A stretch of 64,000 nt of DNA from Stakelama portus (GCF_003171655.1 NZ_QFZL01000003.1:310001-374000); one strand, 5' to 3'. Counted from the stretch's first letter, positions 54,760 through 62,907 are shown. Program-made: numbers and translations. The notes: generated by a model not told the origin, from the letters alone.

Positions 54760-55548
54760 TCAGATGTTCTGGTTGACATATTTCAGCATCTCATCGGTGG
54801 CGGAGATCATCTTCGAATTGACTTCGTAGGCGCGCTGCGTCTCGATCATGTCGACCAGTTCCTCGACGACATTGACGTTCGACCCTTCGAGCATGCCCTG
54901 GCGGATCATGCCGCGGCCTTCCTCGCCCGCCGCGCCCAGACTGGCGGCACCCGAAGCCGCGCTTTCAACGAGATAATTGTCGCCGACTGCGCGCAGCCCC
55001 GCCGAATTGGGGAAGCTGGCGATCTGGATCTGGCCCAGATCGCTCGATTCGCTTTGTCCGGCGAGCGTCGCCGAAACGGTGCCGTCGGTGCCGATGGTGA
55101 TCGACGTGGCGGTTTCCGGGATCGTGATGCCGGGCATCACCTGATAGCCTTCGGAAGTCACCAGCTGGCCCTGGCTGTCGCGCGAGAAATTGCCGGCGCG
55201 GGTATAGCCGAGCTGACCGCCCGGCATCTGCACCTGAAAATAGCCATTGCCGTCGAGCGCGACATCGAGCGCGTTGCCCGTCGTCTGAAACTCGCCCTGC
55301 GTGTCGATCCGGGCAGTGCCCTGAATACGCACGCCGGTGCCCAGGTTGATGCCGGTGGCATATTTGGTTTCGGCGGTGCTCGACGCGCCCGGCGCAGTCA
55401 CCACCTGATAGGCGAGCGTCTGAAACGAGGCGCGGTCGCGCTTGTAGGCAGTGGTGTTGACGTTCGCGAGGTTGTTCGAGATCACGCGCATGCGCATGTC
55501 CTGCGCGTCGAGCCCGGTGCGGGCGATATGGAGTGCTGCAGAACCCAT
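54760..55548 (-). CDS. flgG: Flagellar distal rod protein FlgG
   Basis: Rod subunit of 262 residues. The opening A-L-H-I-A-R-T-G-L-D-A-Q-D and S-N-N-L-A-N-V-N-T-T-A-Y-K-R are specific to FlgG, and the C-terminal V-N-V-V-E-E-L-V-D-M-I-E-T-Q-R-A-Y matches. It adjoins flgH with 1 bp between and flgF with 14 bp between. Confidence 0.96.
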   Translation of the reverse strand: MGSAALHIARTGLDAQDMRMRVISNNLANVNTTAYKRDRASFQTLAYQVVTAPGASSTAETKYATGINLGTGVRIQGTARIDTQGEFQTTGNALDVALDGNGYFQVQMPGGQLGYTRAGNFSRDSQGQLVTSEGYQVMPGITIPETATSITIGTDGTVSATLAGQSESSDLGQIQIASFPNSAGLRAVGDNYLVESAASGAASLGAAGEEGRGMIRQGMLEGSNVNVVEELVDMIETQRAYEVNSKMISATDEMLKYVNQNI

Positions 55549-55562
55549 TTGGTAAAACTCCC

Positions 55563-56306
55563 TTAGCCGGGCATCCGCATCAGCGATGCGGTGCTTTCAT
55601 CCATCTGCTTGGCTTCTTTCAGCAGATTGGCCTGAACTTCGTAGGCGCGCTGGTTCTCGATCATGTCGACCAGCGCTTGCGTCAGATTGACGTTGGATTG
55701 TTCGAGCGAACCGGAGCGCACGGTCGCATCCAGGTCTTCCGGCAGCACGCCGCCGCCCTTCACATGCAACAGATTGTCCAGCCCCTTGACGGTGTTCGAC
55801 CCTTGCGTGCTCACCAGCTTGATCTTGTCGATCTGCTGGGGCTGGTCGGGATCGCCGCCGGGCGGGACGATCGAAACCGTGCCGTCGGCTGCGATGCTGA
55901 TCGATTCATGGGGCGGCACGGTGATGGGCCCCCCCGAGCCCATCACCGGGAAACCGTCGCCGGTTTCCAAAACGCCCGAGGCAGCGACGGAAAGATCGCC
56001 GCGCCGCGTATAGGCCTCGGCCCCGTCGGTCGCCTGCACCGCGATCCAGCTGTCGGTGGTCACGGCAACGTCGAGCGGATTGTCGGTCTGGAGCATCGCA
56101 CCGGGGCCGCGATCGGAATCGTGCACGCTGGCCGATGCCAGCTGGCGCGTGTCGAGGCCCGAACCCGTCAGCATCATCCGGTCGAACGACACCCGGTCGG
56201 CGCGATAGCCGATGGTCGATGCGTTCGCGATGTTGTTGGCAATCGCCGCCTGCGCCTGCATCTGGCTGCGCAGGCCCGAAAGCGCCGTATAGACGAGCCG
56301 GTCCAT
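55563..56306 (-). CDS. flgF: Flagellar proximal rod protein FlgF
   Basis: Rod subunit of 247 residues with the FlgF opening M-D-R-L-V-Y-T-A-L-S-G-L, A-N-N-I-A-N-A-S-T-I-G-Y-R-A-D, and the C-terminal S-N-V-N-L-T-Q-A-L-V-D-M-I-E-N-Q-R-A-Y. The usual internal domain is shorter than in FlgG. It lies between flgE and flgG on the same strand, in the standard order. Confidence 0.95.
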   Translation of the reverse strand: MDRLVYTALSGLRSQMQAQAAIANNIANASTIGYRADRVSFDRMMLTGSGLDTRQLASASVHDSDRGPGAMLQTDNPLDVAVTTDSWIAVQATDGAEAYTRRGDLSVAASGVLETGDGFPVMGSGGPITVPPHESISIAADGTVSIVPPGGDPDQPQQIDKIKLVSTQGSNTVKGLDNLLHVKGGGVLPEDLDATVRSGSLEQSNVNLTQALVDMIENQRAYEVQANLLKEAKQMDESTASLMRMPG

Positions 56307-56329
56307 GGCCTATTCCTTCCCCGCCTGCA

Positions 56330-57625
56330 TCAGCCGCGGATGTTGAAGATGGTCTGCGAAATCTGATTGGCGGTATCGAGCGCCTTGGCGTTCGCCTGGA
56401 AATTCTGCTGCGCCGCAATCAGGTTCACCAGCTCTTCGGTGATGTCGACGTTCGACTGTTCGATCGCACCCGACATCAGCGACCCGAAGCCGTTGGCGCC
56501 CGGCTCGCCGAGCCGTGCCTCGCCCGAAATCCCGGTCGCGGCCCAGGTCGAATCACCCAGCTGGCGCAGGCCCGACGGATTGGTGAAATTGGCGAGCACC
56601 ACCTTGCCCAGCGGCTGGGTATCGCCGTTGGAGAAGCTGGCAGTGACGGTGCCGTCTTCGCCGATGGTGATGCCTTCGAACTGGCCGACGGCATTGCCGT
56701 CCTGGCTGCGCGAATCGACCGAGAAAGCGGCGCTCAGCTGAGTGGTGGACGAACCGAAATCGAGCGTCAGCGGCTGTTCGCTGGTCGACCCGGCCGGCGT
56801 GAACCCGCTGAAGGTGGTGGCGGCGGTCGGCGCGAGCATCTTGCCCTTGGCGTCGAATTCGAGCGAAATCGCGCCGTCGTCCGATGCGCCCGGATCGAGC
56901 TGCTGGTCGCCGACGAAGCTGTACACTTTCCAGCTGCTGGTGCCGTCGTCGCCGGTCGCGGCGGTCTGGCGGACGAAATAATTCGTCATCGTCAGTGCGT
57001 TGCCGTTGGCGTCGTAGATCGTCGTCTGGGTCGACTGGTTATAGGTCGCCGGATCGAAGCGATCGAAGGCATAGGGATTGTCGGCGTCGAAGGCGGCGCT
57101 TTCCGACGGAATCGCCGAATTTGCCGACAGGTTCATCGTCAGCGCGACATTTTCGGTCGCCTGCGGCGATCCGCTGGTCTGCGGCACCTTGAGCGCGATG
57201 GTCGAATCGAGGCCGGTCGCGACGACCGTGCCCGAACCGTCGACGGGATAGACCTGCAGCTTGTTGCCCTGCGAATCGACGATATTGCGGTCGCTGTCGA
57301 CCGAGAAGCTGCCGTTGCGCGTGAACATCACGTCGTTGCCGGCCGATTTGACCGCGAAGAACCCGTCGCCGGCGATCGCCAGGTCGAGCGAGGAGGTCGA
57401 CTGGGTGTATCCGCCCGCGCTGAACTGCTGGCGGATCGATTTCACGACCGTGCCCGATCCGCTGATCTGATTGGGATTCGAGCTGGCGGTCGATGCGATC
57501 ACGTCGGAAAACAACGTGGTCGAGCGCTTGAAGCCGTTGGTCGAGACGTTCGCAAGGTTGTGCGAGATCGTCCCCATATTGGTTTGCGCGGCCTGAAGTC
57601 CGCTCAGCGAGGTGTAGAAGGACAT
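56330..57625 (-). CDS. flgE: Flagellar hook protein FlgE
   Basis: Hook subunit of 431 residues, starting MSFYTSLSGLQAAQTNMGTI with the conserved S-H-N-L-A-N-V-S-T-N-G-F-K-R. The C-terminal region A-I-E-Q-S-N-V-D-I-T-E-E-L-V-N-L-I-A-A-Q is standard. The start ATG 57625 lies 26 bp downstream of flgD; the longer open frame upstream overlaps flgD in another frame and is not used. Confidence 0.96.
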   Translation of the reverse strand: MSFYTSLSGLQAAQTNMGTISHNLANVSTNGFKRSTTLFSDVIASTASSNPNQISGSGTVVKSIRQQFSAGGYTQSTSSLDLAIAGDGFFAVKSAGNDVMFTRNGSFSVDSDRNIVDSQGNKLQVYPVDGSGTVVATGLDSTIALKVPQTSGSPQATENVALTMNLSANSAIPSESAAFDADNPYAFDRFDPATYNQSTQTTIYDANGNALTMTNYFVRQTAATGDDGTSSWKVYSFVGDQQLDPGASDDGAISLEFDAKGKMLAPTAATTFSGFTPAGSTSEQPLTLDFGSSTTQLSAAFSVDSRSQDGNAVGQFEGITIGEDGTVTASFSNGDTQPLGKVVLANFTNPSGLRQLGDSTWAATGISGEARLGEPGANGFGSLMSGAIEQSNVDITEELVNLIAAQQNFQANAKALDTANQISQTIFNIRG

Positions 57626-57651
57626 ATATTCTGCTCCTTGGAAAGGCGGGT

Positions 57652-58341
57652 TCAGCCGACCTTGACGACGTCGTCGGGCGACGTCTGGCCGATGCCGGGA
57701 AGGTTGAGGACGGGCTTGCCGTCGCTGTCGAACGACACCGACTGGACCGGCGCCCAGACCAGAGTCTGTGCCGAAACCGATTTGCCGTCGGCATTCTGGG
57801 CGCTGACCGCGATGGTGAAGGGGCCGTTGCCCGCCGCTTCGCCGCTGTCGGTGCTGCCGTCCCATTCGAAATCGAGCGTGCCGGCTTCCTGCGCGCCCAG
57901 CGACACGGTCTTGAGCGTGGTGCCGTCGGCGTTGGAAATCTTGACTTCGACATTGCTGGCGTCGTCGCCGAGCAGGATCGTTCCGCCCAGCGTGCCGTCG
58001 GTGCGCGGAAAGGCAGTGTCGCCTTGCACCAGCACCGTCGATCCGACCCAGGACAGCAGGTCCGACGTCGTCGTCCCGCCCAGCTTTTGCGCGATCGCGC
58101 TCAGCGTGGCGTTCATTTCGGTGATGCCCGACAGGCTGGAGAATTGCGCCATCTGGGCAACCATCTGGTTGTTGTCCATCGGCTCGAACGGATCCTGATT
58201 GCGCAGCTGCGCGGTCATCAGCGTCAGGAAATCATCCTGTCCCATCGACGCGTTGTTCTTCGTCGTCGTGGTCGGCGCGGTGTTCGCGCCATAGCGGCTG
58301 ATGCCCAGGTTAGAGAGGGTGGTGTCGAATGCGCTCGCCAT
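57652..58341 (-). CDS. flgD: Flagellar hook assembly scaffold FlgD
   Basis: Hook-cap protein of 229 residues. The N-terminal secretion and cap part contains M-G-Q-D-D-F-L-T-L-M-T-A-Q-L-R-N-Q-D-P-F-E-P-M-D, which is highly characteristic. The C-terminal part is a small beta domain with V-S-L-G-A-Q-E-A-G. It lies 2 bp downstream of flgC. Confidence 0.95.
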   Translation of the reverse strand: MASAFDTTLSNLGISRYGANTAPTTTTKNNASMGQDDFLTLMTAQLRNQDPFEPMDNNQMVAQMAQFSSLSGITEMNATLSAIAQKLGGTTTSDLLSWVGSTVLVQGDTAFPRTDGTLGGTILLGDDASNVEVKISNADGTTLKTVSLGAQEAGTLDFEWDGSTDSGEAAGNGPFTIAVSAQNADGKSVSAQTLVWAPVQSVSFDSDGKPVLNLPGIGQTSPDDVVKVG

Positions 58342-58343
58342 GA

Positions 58344-58757
58344 TCAGCTGCCCAGCTTGATCGTGTTGAGGATCAGATCCTTGGCGGTCTGAAGCACTTC
58401 GACATTGTTCTGATAGTTGCGTGCAGTTTCCATCATATCGATCAGCTCCGCGCTTTCATCGACGCCGCTTTCCCAGACATTGCCGTCGGCATCGGCCAGG
58501 GGATTGCCGGGATCGTAGCGTTTGGTGGGTTCGGTTCCGGCGGTGACGACCTGTTCGACATCGACGGTCGCGACGCCGGCGGCGGCATCGTCGAAATGAG
58601 TGCGGAACACCGGCTTGATCGGGCGATAGGCTTCGCCCGGGCTGGAAGCGACGGTGCCGGCATTGGCGAGATTCGATGCCGTGGTGTTCAGGCGCACGAG
58701 CTGCGCCGACATCGCCCGGCCCGAAATCTGGAATATCGAAAGCGGCTGGCCGTTCAT
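58344..58757 (-). CDS. flgC: Flagellar basal-body rod protein FlgC
   Basis: Proximal rod protein of 137 residues. It has the opening F-Q-I-S-G-R-A-M-S-A-Q-L-V-R-L-N, N-L-A-N-A-G-T and the C-terminal D-E-S-A-E-L-I-D-M-M-E-T-A-R-N-Y-Q-N-N-V. It is 3 bp downstream of flgB and 2 bp before flgD. Confidence 0.95.
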   Translation of the reverse strand: MNGQPLSIFQISGRAMSAQLVRLNTTASNLANAGTVASSPGEAYRPIKPVFRTHFDDAAAGVATVDVEQVVTAGTEPTKRYDPGNPLADADGNVWESGVDESAELIDMMETARNYQNNVEVLQTAKDLILNTIKLGS

Positions 58758-58760
58758 GGC

Positions 58761-59111
58761 TTATTCTCCCCGCAAGGCGCGCGTGATGGTGCTGATCCGC
58801 CCGTTCAGGAACGACAGCGTCGTCTGATAAGCGACGGCATTTTCGGCGAAGGCGGTCTGTTCGGTGGCCAGCTCGACGGTGTTGCCGTCCTGCGAAGGCT
58901 GCAGCGGCACGCGATAGAGCGTCGCCTGGTCTATCGCCGCGTCGCTGGTGCCGCCCGCGTCGATCGAGCGCATCGCCGCGCTGAAATCGATGTCGCGTGC
59001 CTTGTATCCCGGGGTCGAGGCATTGGCGATGTTCGACGCCAGCACGCCCATGCGCTGTGAACGCACGGTCAGTGCTGCTCCATGCACACCGAAAAGGCCG
59101 TCATTTCCCAT
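58761..59111 (-). CDS. flgB: Flagellar basal-body rod protein FlgB
   Basis: First gene of the minus-strand flagellar run, 116 residues. Motifs are V-L-A-S-N-I-A-N-A-S-T-P-G-Y-K-A-R-D-I-D-F and the C-terminal T-T-L-S-F-L-N-G-R-I-S-T-I. ATG 59109-59111 has GGAGAAG upstream and is 25 bp from the expected start of a sigma-54 transcript; a much longer open frame upstream runs into the divergent gene and is rejected. Confidence 0.94.
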   Translation of the reverse strand: MGNDGLFGVHGAALTVRSQRMGVLASNIANASTPGYKARDIDFSAAMRSIDAGGTSDAAIDQATLYRVPLQPSQDGNTVELATEQTAFAENAVAYQTTLSFLNGRISTITRALRGE

Positions 59112-59146
59112 CGTGCTTCTCCCGCACAAAAACTCGCACGCATCCC

Positions 59147-59162
59147 AGCAAGGGGCGTGCCA
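59147..59162 (-). promoter_or_regulatory. Sigma-54 promoter of the flgB operon
   Basis: Reading the minus strand, TGGCACGCCCCTTGCT matches the -24/-12 consensus TGGCAC-N5-TTGCW exactly, with the GG and GC pairs 12 bp apart. The predicted start site near 59136 is about 25 nt before the flgB ATG. It should drive flgBCDEFGHIJKL, possibly through to motAB. Confidence 0.85.
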
Positions 59163-59295
59163 ATTTGCGCGAAGCGGCGGCGCGGCGGTGGAAAACCGGC
59201 CTTCCGGCAAGGCGGCGGCAAGATTTTGCCGGGCGGCGGCAAGCCCCTGCCGCACCGATGCGCGCGGCGGCGGCGGCGGGCGGGCAGGCGGCATT

Positions 59296-59311
59296 TGGCC
59301 CGACGCTTGCA
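59296..59311 (+). promoter_or_regulatory. Weaker sigma-54-like site before the second stator pair
   Basis: TGGCCCGACGCTTGCA keeps the GG-N10-GC spacing and the TTGC, with one change in the -24 block (TGGCCC). The expected transcription start (about 59322) almost coincides with the ATG at 59323, so a transcript from here would be leaderless. It may therefore be a chance match or the true start may lie elsewhere. Confidence 0.45.
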
Positions 59312-59322
59312 ATCCTGCGGGC

Positions 59323-59994
59323 ATGGAAACGACAGTCGCCGCGCAGCTTGCGCCCTTTATCGATCCGCTTGCCCTGACCATTGTCGGTGGGGGCACGCTG
59401 CTCGCCATGATCCTGCGCACGCCGGTGCGCGATTTCCTGCGCGGGATTGCGGCGCTGCGCATATTGCCGCGCCGGGCATTCCGTGCCGATCCGGGGCTGG
59501 CACAGATCGGCGCGCTGGCGCGGATCGTGCGCCGCCACGGGGTGATCGCACTCGACAAGGCAGTGATCGCCGATGCCGATATCGCGGCGGCGGCGGCCGC
59601 GATCGTCGACGGGGCCGGCCCGGACGATGTCCGCGATCTGCTCGATACACGCGCCGCCGAGCGCGCCGAGCGCCACCGCGCCGCCGCCGACCTGTGGAGC
59701 GGGGCCGCCGAAGCCGCGCCGGCAATGGGGATGATCGGCACGCTGGTGGGGCTGGTGAAGATGTTCACGACGATGAACGACCCCAATGCCATTGGCGGGG
59801 CGATGGCGGTCGCGCTGCTCACCACGCTCTATGGTGCGGTGCTGGCCAGCCTGGTTGCCTTGCCGATCGCCAACCGGCTGCGCCGCCATGCACGCCAGGA
59901 AATGCGCGAGCGCGCGCGGCTGACGACGCCGCTTGCAGAACTCGCAGCGATCGAACCGCCGCGCCGCATGACGATCCGGGAAGTCGCGGCATGA
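59323..59994 (+). CDS. Second MotA-like stator protein (MotA/TolQ/ExbB family)
   Basis: A 223-residue proton-channel-type protein. A first helix (I-D-P-L-A-L-T-I-V-G-G-G-T-L-L-A-M-I-L) is followed by a cytoplasmic helical loop and then A-P-A-M-G-M-I-G-T-L-V-G-L-V-K-M with the conserved Pro, and a last helix (A-M-A-V-A-L-L-T-T-L-Y-G-A-V-L-A-S-L). It is shorter than MotA at 287 residues here. The next gene, a MotB-like protein, overlaps its stop by 4 bp. Position next to flgB and flgA implies a second flagellar stator rather than a TonB system. Confidence 0.85.
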   Translation: METTVAAQLAPFIDPLALTIVGGGTLLAMILRTPVRDFLRGIAALRILPRRAFRADPGLAQIGALARIVRRHGVIALDKAVIADADIAAAAAAIVDGAGPDDVRDLLDTRAAERAERHRAAADLWSGAAEAAPAMGMIGTLVGLVKMFTTMNDPNAIGGAMAVALLTTLYGAVLASLVALPIANRLRRHARQEMRERARLTTPLAELAAIEPPRRMTIREVAA

Positions 59995-60542
59995 CAGCCG
60001 ATATCGCCGATGAGGATGCGCCGTCCGGTCGCCCGGTCTGGCTGACGACGCTTGCCGATCTTGGCCTGCTGCTCGTCGGCTTTTTCGTGTTTCTCCAGGC
60101 CAACCAGTCGCTCGACCATCGCGCGATGGCCGCCGCTATGCGCGCTGCATTCGATGGACCGGCGGTGCAGGAAACCGAAATGCCGGTGGCGATCGCTGCT
60201 GCGGTGGGTTTTCCGGCCGGTTCGGCGGTGTCGCGCGAGACCGGAGCGCTGGTCGCCTGGGCACGCGAAGCTGCGCGCGACCCGCGCACGCGCCTTACTG
60301 TGACGGGAGAAACCGATGGCAGCGCCGCCGATGTCGATCCCGCGACCGGCAGCGCGGCGATCCTGGCCGCCGATCGCGCCCGCGCGGTTGCGGCGCTGCT
60401 GGTGCGGAGTGGCGCTGTCGCGCCCAATCGGATCGCCGTGGCGACCGGCGAGGGGCGTCGCCGGGTGGTCGCGACGCTGGGATATGCCGGGAAGGTGGCC
60501 GAAGATTGCGACACCGCGCGCAACCGGCACGCAACTTGCTGA
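59991..60542 (+). CDS. Second MotB-like stator protein, short
   Basis: A 183-residue protein. Near the N-terminus the helix T-L-A-D-L-G-L-L-L-V-G-F-F-V-F-L has an Asp (residue 23) in the place of the MotB proton carrier. A shorter OmpA-like domain follows (about 98-170: L-T-V-T-G-E-T-D-G, A-D-R-A-R-A-V-A-A-L-L, R-I-A-V-A-T-G-E-G), giving a compact peptidoglycan-binding part. ATG 59991 overlaps the MotA-like stop. Its 3' end contains the flgA sigma-54 promoter. Confidence 0.8.
   Translation: MTADIADEDAPSGRPVWLTTLADLGLLLVGFFVFLQANQSLDHRAMAAAMRAAFDGPAVQETEMPVAIAAAVGFPAGSAVSRETGALVAWAREAARDPRTRLTVTGETDGSAADVDPATGSAAILAADRARAVAALLVRSGAVAPNRIAVATGEGRRRVVATLGYAGKVAEDCDTARNRHATC
60525..60540 (+). 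promoter_or_regulatory. Sigma-54 promoter of flgA
   Basis: CGGCACGCAACTTGCT has the GG-N10-GC spacing and only the first base departs from TGGCAC-N5-TTGCW. It overlaps the last codons of the upstream stator gene. The predicted start near 60551 leaves a 27-nt leader with AAGGAG before the flgA ATG at 60578. Confidence 0.75.
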
Positions 60543-60577
60543 AACAACGGACGATGCTTTTTTTGAAGGAGATGGCC

Positions 60578-61117
60578 ATGCACCGCCTTGTGATGCTCTC
60601 GGCCCCGGCTCTGCTGATGGCGGCACCCGCCGCCGCGCAGACTTTTCAGTCGACCCAGACGCTCGACACGATCGTGGCGCAATTCACCGGCAGCGCGATC
60701 GGCCAGCCGGGCGGCGCGCGCACGGCGGTTGACAGCCGCCTGCGGCTTGCCGCCTGCGCCGCGCCGCAGCTCAGCTGGCGCACCGATGCACAGGACGCCG
60801 TGGTGGTGCGGTGCATGACGCCGGTGTGGCGCATCTTCGTGCCGGTCAACGCGCTGCCCCAGGCGCCCGAGGCGGCGTTGGTCGGCGCGGTTGCGGCGGC
60901 GACACCGCCCGCGCCGGTCGAACCCGTCATTCGCCGCGGCGATCCGATCACGATCGAAGTCGGCACCGGCAGCTTTTCGATCTCGCGCGATGGAATCGCG
61001 ATGGGCGATGCGCGTCCGGGCGAACGGCTGTTGGTGCGCGTGGAGGAGCGGAAGCCGCCGATCCAGGCCGTGGCGCTGGAAAGCGGGCGCGCGACGTTGC
61101 CCGGATGGGCACGATAA
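60578..61117 (+). CDS. flgA: Flagellar P-ring assembly chaperone FlgA
   Basis: Periplasmic chaperone for FlgI, 179 residues from ATG 60578, which has AAGGAG 8 bp upstream; ATGs at 60554 and 60572 are less likely. A signal peptide ends at AAAQ (about residue 20). Family features are V-D-S-R-L-R-L-A-A-C, W-R-I-F-V-P-V, the central V-I-R-R-G-D-P-I-T-I-E and G-D-A-R-P-G-E-R-L-L-V-R-V. It is followed by flgM. Confidence 0.9.
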   Translation: MHRLVMLSAPALLMAAPAAAQTFQSTQTLDTIVAQFTGSAIGQPGGARTAVDSRLRLAACAAPQLSWRTDAQDAVVVRCMTPVWRIFVPVNALPQAPEAALVGAVAAATPPAPVEPVIRRGDPITIEVGTGSFSISRDGIAMGDARPGERLLVRVEERKPPIQAVALESGRATLPGWAR

Positions 61118-61191
61118 TTTTTCGCTAAAGATGTGACGCAGCCTGTCGTTCATGGCTGTGAGAACATCTTTTTGGATGAGGAACGGCGGAG

Positions 61192-61491
61192 ATGGTGGAT
61201 CCCATCGGCATCAGAAACGGAACGGCAATCGACCGTCGCTCTGCGCCGGTCGGTCCTGCCGATCCCGTTGCGGCGGCACGCAAGCTCGCCAATCGCGACA
61301 GCGAAGCCGCTGAGGCACCTGCCGCGACATTGCTTTCGCGGGCGATGGCCGCGAAGCCGCCGGTCGATTCCGAACGCGTCGCCGAAATCCGCCGTGCAGT
61401 GGCAAGCGGGAATTTCCCGCTCGTCCCGTCGACGATCGCGGATCGGTTGCTGGCGCTCAAGATGAATTGGGATTCCAATGAACAGGCGTGA
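61192..61491 (+). CDS. flgM: Anti-sigma-28 factor FlgM
   Basis: A 99-residue FlgM-like protein that should bind and export-control FliA. The C-terminal half contains the helix V-A-E-I-R-R-A-V-A-S-G-N-F-P and the L-A-L-K-M family end. The N-terminal half is disordered-looking and Arg/Ala/Pro rich. It overlaps flgN by 14 bp. ATG 61192 follows CGGAG. Confidence 0.88.
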   Translation: MVDPIGIRNGTAIDRRSAPVGPADPVAAARKLANRDSEAAEAPAATLLSRAMAAKPPVDSERVAEIRRAVASGNFPLVPSTIADRLLALKMNWDSNEQA

Positions 61492-61789
61492 CGCACTGAT
61501 TGCCGTGATCGAGGCGCTGCATGCCGAAATCGCTGCGCTGAAAGCGAGCGACGTTGCCGCGCTGGAGACCGCCACCAAGGCGAAGCTGGCCGGTATCGAA
61601 GCGGCGGCGCGGCACGATGGGGAACCGGCGGACGCGGAAATCCGCGATCTGGCGGGCGAGGCGCATCGCCTCAACGAAACCTGCCGTATCTATGTCAATC
61701 TGATGGCGGCAAATGTTCGCCGCCGCCTGCAAATTCTTTCCGGTGCGGCAAACCCCGCTTATGGGCGCGGCGCGACCTACGCGGCCTGA
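61478..61789 (+). CDS. flgN: FlgN-like flagellar export chaperone
   Basis: A 103-residue, mainly helical protein located directly after flgM and overlapping it by 14 bp, the usual place of flgN. The pattern is D-A-L-I-A-V-I-E-A-L-H-A-E-I-A-A-L, then E-A-H-R-L-N-E-T-C-R-I-Y, followed by R-R-L-Q-I-L. FlgN chaperones FlgK and FlgL. Sequence similarity is weak, so the call rests mainly on position and helix pattern. Confidence 0.72.
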   Translation: MNRRDALIAVIEALHAEIAALKASDVAALETATKAKLAGIEAAARHDGEPADAEIRDLAGEAHRLNETCRIYVNLMAANVRRRLQILSGAANPAYGRGATYAA

Positions 61790-61935
61790 GCGCCGGATTT
61801 TCCTGCAGAACTCCGAAATTTTCAGCATTTCGAGGCGCTTTTTCGTCGCATGCTTGCGGCGTGCGGGAGCAAAGCGCGCTCTGCCGCGCGGTTCGCGGAT
61901 CGCCCGTTTCAGAAAATCGCCGAACTCCGAATAAC

Positions 61936-61951
61936 TGGCACGGTCCTTGCT
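61936..61951 (+). promoter_or_regulatory. Sigma-54 promoter before the transglycosylase-flhA genes
   Basis: TGGCACGGTCCTTGCT is an exact match to TGGCAC-N5-TTGCW with 12-bp GG-GC spacing. The predicted start near 61962 leaves a 27-nt leader before ATG 61989 with AGGGG as ribosome-binding site. The rest of the 199-bp gap holds no gene. Confidence 0.85.
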
Positions 61952-61988
61952 GATTTGTCCCTGAACCAGACACTGGGATCAGGGGTCG

Positions 61989-62903
61989 ATGGAACTCGCT
62001 TCGGTCGGAAACAGGACGGACGTACAGACGGCGATCGCGAATGCGAGCTGCCGGACCGGCGTCGACTTCACCTATCTGCTCGGCCAGGCGCAGGTCGAAA
62101 GCGGCATGCGCCCCGATGCGCGTGCACCGACGTCGAGCGCGTCGGGCCTGTATCAGTTCATCGAACAAAGCTGGCTGGCGGTCGTCAAGCAACATGGCGA
62201 GGAGCATGGGCTCGGCTGGGCGGCGGACAGCATCCGCCAGACACAGGGCGGGCGCTATATCGTTGCCGACGGTGCGACGCGCCAGGCCATCCTCGATCTG
62301 CGCAACGATCCGCAGACCGCCGCGCTGATGGCGGCCGAACACGCCGCCGATAACAAGCAATCGCTCGAAGGGTCGCTAGGTCGCTCGGTCACCGGCACCG
62401 ATCTCTATATGGCGCATTTTCTGGGACTGGGCGGAGCGCGCAATTTCCTGACCGCGATGGACGCTTCGCCCGACCGGTCGGGCGCGGCGATGTTCCCGGC
62501 CGCCGCGCGCGCCAATCGCAACATCTTCTACGCGCCCGATGGCCAGCCGCGCACGCTGGCGCAAATCTATTCCGGCTTTTCCGACAAGCTCGATCGCGGC
62601 GTCGCCGCCGTGGGTGGCAGCGGCGTGGCTTCGGCGCCGTTCGCCATGCCGGGCGAACAGCTCGCCGGGGGCGGCAGCGTGATCTACGGCAACGGCGCCG
62701 GCGCGGACGAAAGCGCCTGGGTCCAGGCGGCGATGGACCGGTTCGGTATCGCCGGCGGCACGGCCGATACTGGCCTTGCCGATGCCGCCGCGCCCAATGC
62801 CGGGTTCGGCACTTTCAACACCGGAATGCGCCTCAATCCCCTGCGTCCGACGCCGGAGACCGCGCACCTCGCCTATCTGATGCTCGCGAGCCTGGGGGCC
62901 TGA
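61989..62903 (+). CDS. Flagellar lytic transglycosylase (SLT fold)
   Basis: A 304-residue protein with a Slt-type catalytic domain: the catalytic glutamate in A-Q-V-E-S-G-M (Glu37), the A-S-G-L-Y-Q-F-I motif (51-58) and M-A-E-H-style A-A-D-N-K later. No signal peptide is visible, so it is probably exported by the flagellar type III pathway. It stands just before flhA. Because the FlgJ here lacks the muramidase domain, this enzyme probably opens the peptidoglycan for the rod. Confidence 0.85.
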   Translation: MELASVGNRTDVQTAIANASCRTGVDFTYLLGQAQVESGMRPDARAPTSSASGLYQFIEQSWLAVVKQHGEEHGLGWAADSIRQTQGGRYIVADGATRQAILDLRNDPQTAALMAAEHAADNKQSLEGSLGRSVTGTDLYMAHFLGLGGARNFLTAMDASPDRSGAAMFPAAARANRNIFYAPDGQPRTLAQIYSGFSDKLDRGVAAVGGSGVASAPFAMPGEQLAGGGSVIYGNGAGADESAWVQAAMDRFGIAGGTADTGLADAAAPNAGFGTFNTGMRLNPLRPTPETAHLAYLMLASLGA

Positions 62904-62907
62904 CTGA

